Of a stretch of 64,000 nucleotides of DNA, positions 52,270-61,091 are shown piece by piece; positions within the stretch are counted from its first letter, which is position 1, and each line of letters begins with the position of its first letter. The stretch is from positions 78,483-142,482 of the forward strand of contig CAOJOK010000003.1 of NCBI GenBank assembly GCA_948440265.1, read 5' to 3'. The DNA comes from an uncultured Clostridia bacterium (GTDB taxonomy: Bacteria; Bacillota; Clostridia; Christensenellales; Pumilibacteraceae). The notes below the pieces were generated by a model, which did not search any database, was not told the DNA's origin, and saw only the letters and a list, made by a program, of their open reading frames with translations. A program made the position numbers and the translations under genes.

Positions 52270-52298
52270 ATTATACCCGACAAACCGCCCTATGTCAA
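52270..52298 (-). promoter_or_regulatory. Promoter of the polysaccharide operon
   Basis: TTGACA (52293-52298), 17 bp, TATAAT (52270-52275) on the minus strand; 74-bp leader to the chosen ATG. Confidence 0.85.
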
Positions 52299-52419
52299 GA
52301 TAAAAGTCGATTATTTCGATTTTTACCCCGTTTTAAGCCTATCGCCGCTCTGCAAAAGGGCGCGTACAAAAGCACACGCCCCGATATTTCAAAGAATGGG
52401 TAAGGTTTTTAGAACACTT

Positions 52420-52806
52420 TAAAAGTTTGTAGTCGTTCTGATGCAGGGGATTTCTCCGCTTCGCGCGCATAAAAAAGCGCGCTTCGGTCGAAATGACAGG
52501 AAAAAAAGAAACGGTCGAAAACGATTAGAGAAAAGCGCGCTGAAAAGCACAGAGTGTCCTGACGGCAGAGACGCGAGAAAGACAAGGAAAACAAGGTTTT
52601 TCGACGGGGAGTTTACTTCCCGTAAATGACCCGAGAAAAACCGAAGTTTGACACTGTATTTCGACGCGGATATGCCGTCAGGCTGACGGCAGAGAAACGA
52701 GCAGTTCAAGGAAAACGAGTTTCCGCGACGGGGAGTTTACTTCCCGTAAATGACCCGAGCGGAAACGATGTTTGACGCCGAAATGCGACGTTTATATGCC
52801 GTCAGG
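52420..52806. repeat. Dispersed repeat block E between the polysaccharide operon and glmM
   Basis: Type I hairpin 52440-52498 (GCGCGC arms around ATAAAAAA). Two type II units in tandem: 52559-52681 with outer arms GGTTTTTC/GAAAAACC and 52683-52805 with TTTCCGC/GCGGAAA. Neighbouring units thus carry different but self-complementary arms. The right end gives the TGA of glmM. No gene seen in the ~600-bp space apart from the polysaccharide promoter. Confidence 0.92.
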
Positions 52807-54079
52807 ACCTAATGTAGGTTTCGAACTCTTTTAAAATAATATCCACCAACTGCGGTTTGGAACACTCGACCATTACGCGGACTTTGGGTTCGGTGCCGGA
52901 ATATCTTGCGACTATTCTGCCTATGCCGCGCAGGTTTTCGGTGTATTTTTCCACGAGCGCGATAAAGCCCGACTGATATACTATCGTGGGCGGTGCGGGA
53001 ACGGCTATCGCCTTTTGCGGACACAAATCGAGTTTTACGGGCTCGGAGAGTTTGCCGCCCTTGCACAGCGTTTTCAAAAACGTGAGCGCGCTCAATATTC
53101 CGTCGCCCGTCGTCGCCTGCGGATGAATTATATAATGTCCGCTCTGTTCGCCGCCGAGATTGTATTTGTTTTTCGTCATCATTTCGCAGATAAACTTATC
53201 GCCTACCGACGTGCGCAATAGGCGCAGACCGTCGGAAGCCAGCTGTTTTTCCAGCGCAAGATTGCTGAGCACCGTGCCGACCACCACGCCGCCTTTGAGC
53301 TTCATTCCTTTCGACATATTGTACAGCACGCTGTCGCCGTCGAGAATTTCTCCGTCGAACACGACGGACAGTCTGTCTGCGTCGCCGTCGAACGCAAAGC
53401 CGACCCGACAGTCCGTCCCCTTCATACTGTTTCTCACGTATTCGGGATGAAGCGCGCCGCACCCTGCGTTTATCTTCTCGCCGCGCATAGAGCAGTTATC
53501 CACTTCGGGCTTTGTGCCGACCTTTTCGAATATCTCTCTTGCCACCGAGCCGGACGCGCCGTAACCGCAGTCCAGCCAGACTTTGAGACCTTTGAAGTCG
53601 TAGTCTATGCATTTGACGACATAATCGATATACTCGTTTTTCGCGCCGTCCATATTCGACACTTTGCCTTTGACGTCGCTGACATTCGGCAGGTTATCTA
53701 TATAATACTCTATGCCGCCTTCCTGCTCCTCGCTCAACTTCACGCCGAAGCCGTCGAAAATCTTTATTCCGTTATACTCGGGCGGATTGTGCGACGCGGA
53801 AATCATTATTCCGCAGACCGCTTCGTGCGACACCGTGATATGCGCCACGGCAGGCGTGGGCAGTATGCCGAGCAGTACGGCGTCCGCTCCGCCGTCCGTC
53901 AGTCCTTTGACGAGCGCGGCTTCTATGTCCGGTCCCGATACTCTGGTATCCCTGCCGATATAACAGCTTCCGCCGCCGAAAAACGCCGCGACGGCTCTGC
54001 CCGTTTTATACGAGAGTTCGACGTCGAGATTGTCGCCGTATTTGCCTCTTATTCCGTCTGTTCCGAAGTATTTGCCCAT
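52802..54079 (-). CDS. glmM: Phosphoglucosamine mutase
   Basis: Converts glucosamine 6-phosphate to glucosamine 1-phosphate for UDP-GlcNAc. 425 residues, slightly short of the usual ~445. GKYFGTDGIRGKYGD at the start, the phosphoserine loop GIMISASHNPPEYNGIKIF, the metal loop FAFDGDADRLSVVF and YSGTEPKVRVMVE near the end are all intact. ATG 54079 follows GGAGG at 12 bp. Divergent from the glmS operon, which makes its substrate. The stop TGA is provided by repeat block E. Confidence 0.96.
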   Translation of the reverse strand: MGKYFGTDGIRGKYGDNLDVELSYKTGRAVAAFFGGGSCYIGRDTRVSGPDIEAALVKGLTDGGADAVLLGILPTPAVAHITVSHEAVCGIMISASHNPPEYNGIKIFDGFGVKLSEEQEGGIEYYIDNLPNVSDVKGKVSNMDGAKNEYIDYVVKCIDYDFKGLKVWLDCGYGASGSVAREIFEKVGTKPEVDNCSMRGEKINAGCGALHPEYVRNSMKGTDCRVGFAFDGDADRLSVVFDGEILDGDSVLYNMSKGMKLKGGVVVGTVLSNLALEKQLASDGLRLLRTSVGDKFICEMMTKNKYNLGGEQSGHYIIHPQATTGDGILSALTFLKTLCKGGKLSEPVKLDLCPQKAIAVPAPPTIVYQSGFIALVEKYTENLRGIGRIVARYSGTEPKVRVMVECSKPQLVDIILKEFETYIRS

Positions 54080-54110
54080 AGAGAAAAAAACCTCCTGTCT
54101 TTACTTATAT

Positions 54111-54140
54111 ATTGTATACGTTACGCGCGGCTTATGTCAA
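54111..54140 (-). promoter_or_regulatory. Promoter of glmM
   Basis: TTGACA (54135-54140), 18 bp, TACAAT (54111-54116). Confidence 0.8.
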
Positions 54141-54184
54141 GCATTTTATTTATGCCTTGTATGCGCATATAAACACGCCGCCGC

Positions 54185-54213
54185 TTGACAAAATTGCTTT
54201 CATATATTACAAT
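54185..54213 (+). promoter_or_regulatory. Promoter of the COG2426-glmS operon
   Basis: TTGACA (54185-54190), 17 bp, TACAAT (54208-54213). Back to back with the glmM promoter. No glmS ribozyme core was recognised between it and the genes. Confidence 0.82.
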
Positions 54214-54263
54214 GATACCGTCTATAATAATTACGGACAGTTTATTTTTTTCAGGAGATTGCC

Positions 54264-54899
54264 GTGGCGGAAATTGCCGACATAATTTTCGACGCTCTGC
54301 TCAAAGTATTCAAGTATGAGGAGATTGTCGTCGCACTGATATCCATACTGCCGATTGTGGAGGCGCGGCTGGCGATACCCATTGCTCTGCGATACGGCAT
54401 ACACCCTGCTTTCGGGTGGCTTTTATCGTTTGCAGGCTCGTCGGCAATCGTGCCGCTTCTGCTTCTCGTCTTGATACCTTTTATCAAGTGGCTGTCCAAA
54501 ACCAAGCTGTTCAAGAAGGTCGGCGAAACTATTTACGAGAAGTTCGAAAAGAAGTCGCAGAGCGTGCAGGGCGGCGCGTCCGACTTCAAAAAGATGCTGG
54601 GCGTATTCCTTTTCGTCGCCATACCCCTGCCGCTGACGGGCGTATGGACGGGCAGTGCGGTCGCTTCCATAGTCGGCTTGAAGCTCCCGAAAGCCAGCCT
54701 TGCCGTCATTGCCGGCAATCTCGTTGCCAGCGGCATAATCACGCTGTTATGCGTATTTTTGGAAAAGTACATCGACTGGATAATTCTCGCTTTGACTCTC
54801 ATTGCGGTTGTCGTGGTCATAGTCTTAATTATAAAAATAGCACTGCACAAGCCGAAAGCGGAAAGCGCGGCAAATGAAAGCGGTGACAAGGAGCAGTAA
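54264..54899 (+). CDS. Putative small multidrug export / COG2426 membrane protein
   Basis: 211 residues from GTG 54264 (AGGAG before it). Five or so hydrophobic segments; ISILPIVEARLAIPIALRYGIHP and IPLPLTGVWTGSAVASIVGL are the conserved motifs of the Sm_multidrug_ex (COG2426) family. Function unproven despite the family name. It ends 3 bp before glmS, so the two are probably cotranslated; the reason for this pairing is unknown. Confidence 0.85.
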   Translation: MAEIADIIFDALLKVFKYEEIVVALISILPIVEARLAIPIALRYGIHPAFGWLLSFAGSSAIVPLLLLVLIPFIKWLSKTKLFKKVGETIYEKFEKKSQSVQGGASDFKKMLGVFLFVAIPLPLTGVWTGSAVASIVGLKLPKASLAVIAGNLVASGIITLLCVFLEKYIDWIILALTLIAVVVVIVLIIKIALHKPKAESAANESGDKEQ

Positions 54900-54902
54900 A
54901 AT

Positions 54903-56726
54903 ATGTGCGGAATAATCGGATATGCAGGCGGCAAGCAAGCCGCCCCCCTACTCTTGGACGGTCTGAAAATGTTGGAGTACCGCGGATATGATTCCAGCGG
55001 CATTGCCGTTTTCGACGGTGGAGAAATCAAGATGTCCAAAGCAAAGGGGCGTTTGGAAAATCTCGACGAAATAACGGACGGCGGCAAAAAGCTGCACGGC
55101 GTCATAGGCATAGGTCACACGCGGTGGGCGACGCACGGAGAACCCAGCGACATAAACTCCCATCCGCACGTCTCCGAAACGGGGCGGTTTGCCGTCGTAC
55201 ATAACGGCATTATCGAAAACTATATCGAAATACGCGAATTTCTGACGGCGAAGGGGTTTACTTTCAAATCGCAGACCGACACCGAAGTCGTCGTACAGCT
55301 TCTGGAATACTATCACAAGGACGATATTTTCGAGACGATACGCAAGACCTTGAACAAGCTGAAGGGCTCTTACGCGCTCGGTATTCTCGCCGCTTTCGAG
55401 CCGAACAGGTTTTTCGCCGTGCGCAAGGATTCGCCGCTTGTCATCGGTCTCGGCAAAAACGAAAACTTTATCGCGTCGGACATTCCCGCGGTGCTGAAAT
55501 ACACGCGCACGTTCATTCTGCCCGAGGACAAGGATATTATCGTTGCGGACGGCAAGAGCGTTTGCGTATACAACACCAATCACGAGCTTGTGGAAAGAGA
55601 GCGTTTGAACGTCGACTGGGACGTGGAGAGCGCGCAGAAAAACGGCTATCCGCACTTTATGCTGAAAGAGATTCACGAACAGCCCAAAGCCGTCGAGCAG
55701 ACGGTGGCTTCCTGCGTCAAGGGCGATAAAATCGAATTCGAGAACGTAAAATATTCCGCAGGGTTTGTGAAGAAGCTCAAAAAGCTTTATATAATCGCGT
55801 GCGGCTCGTCCTATCACGCAGGTATGATTGGAAAGTATTTCATAGAGCGCAACTGCCGCATACCCGTGGAAATCGACCTTGCCAGCGAGTTCCGCTACCG
55901 CCGCCCCATTCTCGACAAGGACACGCTTACCGTCGTCATCAGTCAGAGCGGCGAAACCGCCGATTCCATAGCGGCTATGCGCGAAGCCAAGACGCACGGC
56001 TCGCGCGTGCTGGCAATCGTGAACGTCGTGGGAAGCACGATAGCCAGAGAAGCCGACGACGTAATAATCACGCGCGCAGGTCCCGAAATGGCGGTTGCCA
56101 CGACGAAAGGATATCTGACGCAGGTGCTGACTTTGCAGCTTTTGGGGCTTTATCTTTCCGACAAGCTGGGGCTTAACGGCGAATCTTACCGCACATATCT
56201 CGAAGAAATCAAGCGTCTGCCGACCGCCGTGCAGGAAGTCATAGACAACAAAGAACAGTTGCAGATTCTGGCGTCTACTTACTTCGGCAACGATACGGCG
56301 TTCTTTATCGGGCGCGGAAACGACTATGCTCTCGCGCTCGAAGGGGCTTTGAAGCTGAAAGAAATTTCCTATATCCACGCCGAAAGCTATGCCGCCGGAG
56401 AGTTGAAGCACGGCACCATTTCGCTCATCAAAGAGGGCTCTTTGGTCTTTGCCTGCCTTACGAGCGACGAGCTTTACGACAAGGCGCAGTCCAACGCCGA
56501 AGAAGTCAAGACGCGCGGCGCGGACGTCATCGCCCTTGTCAAGAAGGGGCATACGGCGATTGAAAAGCAAGCCAAGCACATAATAGAGCTCCCTGCCCTG
56601 TCCGACGAAATTATGCCCTGCGTTGCCGCGGTATGCCTGCAGCTTTTAGCATACTACATTGCCGCCGCACGCGGCTGCGACATCGACAAGCCCAGAAATC
56701 TCGCAAAGTCGGTCACGGTGGAATAG
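54903..56726 (+). CDS. glmS: Glutamine--fructose-6-phosphate aminotransferase
   Basis: First step of amino-sugar synthesis: fructose 6-phosphate plus glutamine to glucosamine 6-phosphate. 607 residues. Mature N-terminus begins CGIIGYAGG with the nucleophile Cys 2; LEYRGYDSSGIAV and GHTRWATHGEPSDINSHPH complete the glutaminase; the two SIS domains carry CGSSYHAG and SQSGETADS; the C-terminus is KPRNLAKSVTVE as in the family. Divergent from glmM. Confidence 0.98.
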   Translation: MCGIIGYAGGKQAAPLLLDGLKMLEYRGYDSSGIAVFDGGEIKMSKAKGRLENLDEITDGGKKLHGVIGIGHTRWATHGEPSDINSHPHVSETGRFAVVHNGIIENYIEIREFLTAKGFTFKSQTDTEVVVQLLEYYHKDDIFETIRKTLNKLKGSYALGILAAFEPNRFFAVRKDSPLVIGLGKNENFIASDIPAVLKYTRTFILPEDKDIIVADGKSVCVYNTNHELVERERLNVDWDVESAQKNGYPHFMLKEIHEQPKAVEQTVASCVKGDKIEFENVKYSAGFVKKLKKLYIIACGSSYHAGMIGKYFIERNCRIPVEIDLASEFRYRRPILDKDTLTVVISQSGETADSIAAMREAKTHGSRVLAIVNVVGSTIAREADDVIITRAGPEMAVATTKGYLTQVLTLQLLGLYLSDKLGLNGESYRTYLEEIKRLPTAVQEVIDNKEQLQILASTYFGNDTAFFIGRGNDYALALEGALKLKEISYIHAESYAAGELKHGTISLIKEGSLVFACLTSDELYDKAQSNAEEVKTRGADVIALVKKGHTAIEKQAKHIIELPALSDEIMPCVAAVCLQLLAYYIAAARGCDIDKPRNLAKSVTVE

Positions 56727-56754
56727 CGTCAAACGACGAAAAGGACGTACATTT

Positions 56755-57939
56755 ATGAAAGAAAAAATTGTGGTTATACTCGGCGACGGAATGGCGGACC
56801 TGCCCGACGAAAACGGCGATACGCCTATGTCGACGGCGAAAAAGCCGTATGCCGACCATCTTGCGGCAACGGCGGAAATAGGTATGACAAAGACCGTTCC
56901 CGACGGTATGAGTCCCGGTTCCGACACCGCCAATCTGTCCGTTTTGGGATATGACCCGACCGAGTGTTACAGCGGACGCTCGCCGCTCGAAGCGGTCAGT
57001 ATGGGAATCGATTTAAAAGACGACGACGTGACGTTCAGAGCCAATCTCGTGACGCTTTCGGACGGCATTATGAAAGACTATTCCGCCGGCGAAATAGACA
57101 CCGAAAGCGCGCGCGCGCTCATTGCTTTTTTGGCAAAGGAGCTTAACCGAGACGGCTTCGAATTGTACGGCGGTATAAGTTACCGTCACTGTCTTGTTCG
57201 ACGCAGAGCGCAAATGAGCGGCGTAAAGCTCACTCCGCCGCACGACATAAGCGGCAAACCGTATGAAAAATACCTGCCCTATGACGAAAAACTCCGCTCG
57301 ATTATGCTGAAATCGCAGGAGCTTTTAAAGGGTCACCCCATAAACGAAAAGCGCGTGAAAGAGGGGAAAAATCCCGCGACTTCGCTGTGGCTCTGGGGCG
57401 AAGGAACCAAGCCGAAGCTCGACGATTTTTACGGCAAGTACGGCTTGAAGGGAGCTATGATTTCGGCGGTGGATTTGCTGAAAGGCATAGCAATCTGCGC
57501 CGGTATGAAGTCCGTGGACGTAGACGGCGCGACGGGCAATATCGATACGAATTTCGACGGCAAGGCGCGTGCCGCAATCGACGCGCTCGAGGGCGGCTGT
57601 GATTATGTTTACGTTCATCTCGAAGCACCCGACGAATGCGGACATCAAGGCGACAGGCGCACAAAGACGAGAGCAATCGAGCTTATCGACGAGAAAATCA
57701 TAAAGCCGATTGACGAATATTTACGCTCTCGCGGCGGACGGTACCGTCTGGCGTTTCTGCCCGACCACCCCACCCCGACCGCGACGAGAACGCACTCGTC
57801 CGACCCCGTGCCGTATATGATTTACGACAGCGCCGTAAAGAAAAGCGGCTGTGCCTGCTTTGACGAGACCGCCGCGAAAGAGAGCGGCAACTATCTCGAA
57901 AGAGCCTGTATGCTGACGCAGAAATTAAAGACATTCTGA
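56755..57939 (+). CDS. apgM: Cofactor-independent phosphoglycerate mutase, archaeal ApgM type
   Basis: 394 residues from ATG 56755; the frame extends back into glmS but no start there has a ribosome site, and here AAAGGACG lies upstream. Alkaline-phosphatase-fold enzyme: VVILGDGMADLP, MSPGSDTANLSVLGYDP, HLEAPDECGHQGD and the C-terminal HPTPTATRTHSSDPVPYMIY metal-site motif. Interconverts 3- and 2-phosphoglycerate. The same family is sometimes labelled homoserine kinase-like; glycolysis is the likelier role. 28 bp after glmS. Confidence 0.9.
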   Translation: MKEKIVVILGDGMADLPDENGDTPMSTAKKPYADHLAATAEIGMTKTVPDGMSPGSDTANLSVLGYDPTECYSGRSPLEAVSMGIDLKDDDVTFRANLVTLSDGIMKDYSAGEIDTESARALIAFLAKELNRDGFELYGGISYRHCLVRRRAQMSGVKLTPPHDISGKPYEKYLPYDEKLRSIMLKSQELLKGHPINEKRVKEGKNPATSLWLWGEGTKPKLDDFYGKYGLKGAMISAVDLLKGIAICAGMKSVDVDGATGNIDTNFDGKARAAIDALEGGCDYVYVHLEAPDECGHQGDRRTKTRAIELIDEKIIKPIDEYLRSRGGRYRLAFLPDHPTPTATRTHSSDPVPYMIYDSAVKKSGCACFDETAAKESGNYLERACMLTQKLKTF

Positions 57940-57944
57940 TTGAA

Positions 57945-57975
57945 AATGCCGCCGCGAAAGAGAGCGGCATTTTTC
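57945..57975 (+). terminator. Terminator after apgM
   Basis: ATGCCGC / GCGGCAT around an 11-base loop, then TTTTTC. Most of its sequence repeats a 21-bp stretch of the apgM coding region (57869-57889). Confidence 0.82.
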
Positions 57976-58029
57976 ACTATTTGCCGAAAATATGGAAACC
58001 GAATTTGCGAAAATCAAGGAGATACGATA

Positions 58030-58656
58030 ATGGAATTTTACGAAGCTATCGAAAAAAGAAAGACTACGAGAGAGTTTTCGGACAAAGCGGTGAACGTCGA
58101 AACCGTCAAGAGAATTTTGGAAGCCGGAAACAAAGCTCCCACCTGGGACCATAACCGCAATTGGCAGTACATAGTTTTGAGCACCGACGAAGAAAAGGAA
58201 TACGCTTTCGACGAAGCCAAAAAGACGGCGGATAAATTCGACGCCGACAGGTATTTGAATATTCCCCGACCCTATCCCGTTACGTTGGGGCAGAAAATGT
58301 ACGGATACGCTATGCCGAAGCAGTTTACGATGTTGAAAGACGCGCCTTACGTCGTCATTCCGCTATTCAAATCAAAAGAGCTTGACGGAGAGTATGTTTC
58401 CAAATTAAATCCGTTTGCCACAATCTGGTGCGTTATCGAAAATATATTTTTGGCGGCAACGGCGGAGGGGCTTTCCTGCTCTATGAGAATACCGCTGAAC
58501 AAGGAACACGATATTGTCAAGAAAAAACTGAAAGTACCGCCCACCTATATGATTCCCGTATTTATCGGCATAGGGTATGCAAATCCAGAAGAACAAATTT
58601 TGGAGCAGTATAAGCCCGACGTCGACAAGCAGATACATTGGGGCAAGTGGAAATGA
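58030..58656 (+). CDS. Nitroreductase-family flavoprotein
   Basis: 208 residues from ATG 58030 with AAGGAG. FMN-binding oxidoreductase: MEFYEAIEKRKTTREFSDKAVN, NKAPTWDHNRNWQYIV and NIFLAATAEGLSCSMRIPL are the family landmarks, with a GIGYANPEE end. Substrate unknown. Its TGA overlaps the start of the radical SAM gene (ATGA), so they are coupled. This gene and the next two are more AT-rich than their surroundings, consistent with acquisition as a block. Confidence 0.88.
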   Translation: MEFYEAIEKRKTTREFSDKAVNVETVKRILEAGNKAPTWDHNRNWQYIVLSTDEEKEYAFDEAKKTADKFDADRYLNIPRPYPVTLGQKMYGYAMPKQFTMLKDAPYVVIPLFKSKELDGEYVSKLNPFATIWCVIENIFLAATAEGLSCSMRIPLNKEHDIVKKKLKVPPTYMIPVFIGIGYANPEEQILEQYKPDVDKQIHWGKWK

Positions 58657-59530
58657 CAATTAAAGAGATAAGAGTAAACGACGTTATAACAAAATCGAAT
58701 TTGCCCGTGTGCGATTATTCCGTAAACCCATATACGGGGTGCGAACACGCCTGCAAATACTGTTACGCTTGCTTTATGAAGCGTTTTACGTGCCACACCG
58801 AAGATTGGGGCGCGTTTTTGGACGTTAAAGATTGGGGCGAGATAAAACGTCCCGAAAAGTACGACGGCAAAGAATTGTTTATCGGTCTGTGACGGACCCG
58901 TATCAACCCGCCGAAGAAAAGTACGAACGAACAAGAACGCTTTTACGGCAGTTGCAGGGCAGCGGCGCAATTGTTTCCATTGCCACGAAATCCGACCTTA
59001 TATTGCGCGATTTGGACTTGATTAAAACTTTTCCGAACGCCCGTGTTTCGTGGTCTGTAAACACGCTTGACGAAGATTTCAAAAACGATATGGACTGCGC
59101 GGTAAGTATCGAACGGCGCATATCCGCAATGCGCGCATTTCATAACGCAGGCGTAAGAACGACCTGTTTCATTTCGCCGATATTTCCGAAGATTACCGAC
59201 TGCAAGGCGATTATCGAAAAGTGCAAAGATATTTGCAATCTCGTATGGCTGGAAAACTTGAACTTACGCGGAAACTTTAAACCCGCCGTGCTTTCGTACA
59301 TCGCCGAAAAATACCCCGAATTTGTGCCGCTCTACGACGAAATCTACCGCAAGGGCGACAGAACGTATTGGGCGGAACTCGACGGCGAGATTCGCGAATA
59401 CTGCAAGCAAAACAATCTCGAATATTTACGCAACGACGACACAATGAAAAAGCCGTTTAGTGCACCGCCTACCGTCGTCAACTTTTTCTATCACGAAGAA
59501 ATCAAAAAATCGGCATCACGGAAAAATTAA
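58653..59530 (+). pseudogene. Radical SAM mobile pair protein B-like gene, frameshifted
   Basis: First frame 58653-58892 gives MTIKEIRVNDVITKSNLPVCDYSVNPYTGCEHACKYCYA-type sequence with the CxxxCxxC iron-sulfur motif, through KELFIG, then a premature TGA. The second frame resumes at once with SVTDPYQPAEEKYERTR and runs to 59530 through ATKSDLILRDLDLI, RVSWSVNTLDEDF and PPTVVNFFYHEEI. The expected joint is ...FIGSVTDPYQ..., so one base is missing near 58883-58890. It resembles the widespread radical SAM mobile pair protein B; no protein A partner is present. A sequencing error or programmed frameshift is the alternative to a broken gene. Confidence 0.85.
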
Positions 59531-59544
59531 AGGAAGTACGGATT

Positions 59545-60939
59545 ATGAGTACGGACAATTCCGCCGTTCAATCGGAAAAGAAAAAATTTTATAAAGAACT
59601 GCTTGCGCTTGCCGTTCCCATCGGCTTGCAGAATTTACTCGTCGCTTTAATCGGCGCTTCCGACGCTTTAATGCTCGGACGGTTGACGCAGGACGCCGTT
59701 TCTGCCGTTTCGCTTGCAAATCAAGTCGTGTTCATTATGAATCTGTTTATTGCCGCCATTACGGGCGGCGGCGGCGCGTTGCTCGCTCAATACCGGGGTA
59801 AAAACGATAAAGTAACGGTTAAACGGCTTTTCTGCACAATACTCAAATGGACGTTCGGTATATCGCTCGTGTTCTTTGCTTTGGGTATGGCTATTCCGCA
59901 ATATTTAATGCGGATTTACACGACGGACACAAACCTTATCGAAATCGGCGCACAGTATATCCGTATCGTCAGCGTTTCCTATCTTTTCGGCGGTATTACG
60001 CAATGCTATTATCTTGTTATGAAGCTCGAAGGCAAGGCAAAAATGAGCGTTATCATTTCCGTCGTAACGCTTTTAATCGACGTGCTTGTCGACTTGTTCC
60101 TAATCTACGGACTTGCAGGCGTTCCCAAACTCGGCGCGAACGGCTCGGCATATTCGACCATTGCCGTGGAAGCAATCGCTCTTATTTGGTGCATTATCCT
60201 GTCCTATCGCAAAGACAATATCCGTCCCGACATAAAAAGCTTTTTATGGTTTTCAAAAGCGCATTTCAAAGACCTATTCAAAATAGCCTTGCCTATGCTG
60301 TTTAGCTCGCTTGCTTGGGGCGTGGGATTTTCGCTCCACTCGCTCATTATGGGACATCTCGGCTCGGACGCAACGGCGGCGGCTTCCATTACTTCGGTTG
60401 CACAGGAACTTATTACTTGTATCTGCAAGGGCGTTTCCGCCGGCGCGGGCATTATGGTAGGCAGTCTTTTGGGACAGGGTTTATTGGATAAAGCAAAGGA
60501 ATACGGCAAACGGTTTTGCTTGATTTCTTTTGCCGTCGGCGGAATCAACGTCGCTCTGTTGGCTGTTCTCGGACCGATAGTTACGGTGTTTTTCGTGCTT
60601 ACGGAAGCAGCAAGAAAATATCTGATTTATATGCTATTGTTCAGCGCGCTTTATGTGTTTGCGTATTCAATCAATACGATTATCGTCGTAGGAATTTTCC
60701 CTGCGGGCGGCGACGCCCGATATGACGCAATCAGCGTTTTAATCGCTTCTTGGTGTTTCGCTCTGCCGCTTGCGTTACTCGGTGCTTTCGTATTTAATTT
60801 GCCCGTTATCGTTGTGTATATCATAATGTGCTCCGACGAAATCGTAAAATTGCCGTTTCTGTATCCGAGATATAAAAAATATATTTGGCTTAAAAACCTT
60901 ACGAGAGAAAATCTCGAAGAAACGGCAGAGAAAAATTAA
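59545..60939 (+). CDS. MATE-family efflux transporter
   Basis: 464 residues, twelve membrane helices. LALAVPIGLQNLLVALIGASDALMLGRL is the standard MATE start; QYIRIVSVSYLFGGITQCYYLVM and AYSINTIIVVGIFPAGGD follow. Expected Na+- or H+-driven exporter of cationic drugs or a metabolite. ATG 59545 follows AAGGAAGTACGG, 14 bp after the radical SAM gene, the same order seen beside radical SAM mobile pairs in other Firmicutes. AT-richer than its surroundings. Confidence 0.92.
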   Translation: MSTDNSAVQSEKKKFYKELLALAVPIGLQNLLVALIGASDALMLGRLTQDAVSAVSLANQVVFIMNLFIAAITGGGGALLAQYRGKNDKVTVKRLFCTILKWTFGISLVFFALGMAIPQYLMRIYTTDTNLIEIGAQYIRIVSVSYLFGGITQCYYLVMKLEGKAKMSVIISVVTLLIDVLVDLFLIYGLAGVPKLGANGSAYSTIAVEAIALIWCIILSYRKDNIRPDIKSFLWFSKAHFKDLFKIALPMLFSSLAWGVGFSLHSLIMGHLGSDATAAASITSVAQELITCICKGVSAGAGIMVGSLLGQGLLDKAKEYGKRFCLISFAVGGINVALLAVLGPIVTVFFVLTEAARKYLIYMLLFSALYVFAYSINTIIVVGIFPAGGDARYDAISVLIASWCFALPLALLGAFVFNLPVIVVYIIMCSDEIVKLPFLYPRYKKYIWLKNLTRENLEETAEKN

Positions 60940-61052
60940 AAATACATATCGAAACACCACATCGCCTGCGCTCGATTGATTGTCGCCTTCGCAAATAAGC
61001 AGACAGGTTGCGGGCTTTGCGCGATTATACACAATTCGAAACAAAGTCATAA

Positions 61053-61080
61053 ATACTGCGGAAAGAAAATTCCGCCGTAT
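61053..61080. terminator. Terminator between the MATE gene and murC
   Basis: ATAC-t-GCGGAA / TTCCGC-c-GTAT, ten pairs with single bulges, then ATTTTTG on plus. Likely serves the MATE gene; murC ends 12 bp away on the other strand. Confidence 0.7.
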
Positions 61081-61091
61081 ATTTTTGCGCT

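Noticed and set aside
54214..54263. Possible glmS ribozyme upstream of the glmS operon
   Set aside because: The leader is only about 45 bp and glmS is the second gene; none of the conserved ribozyme core was seen.
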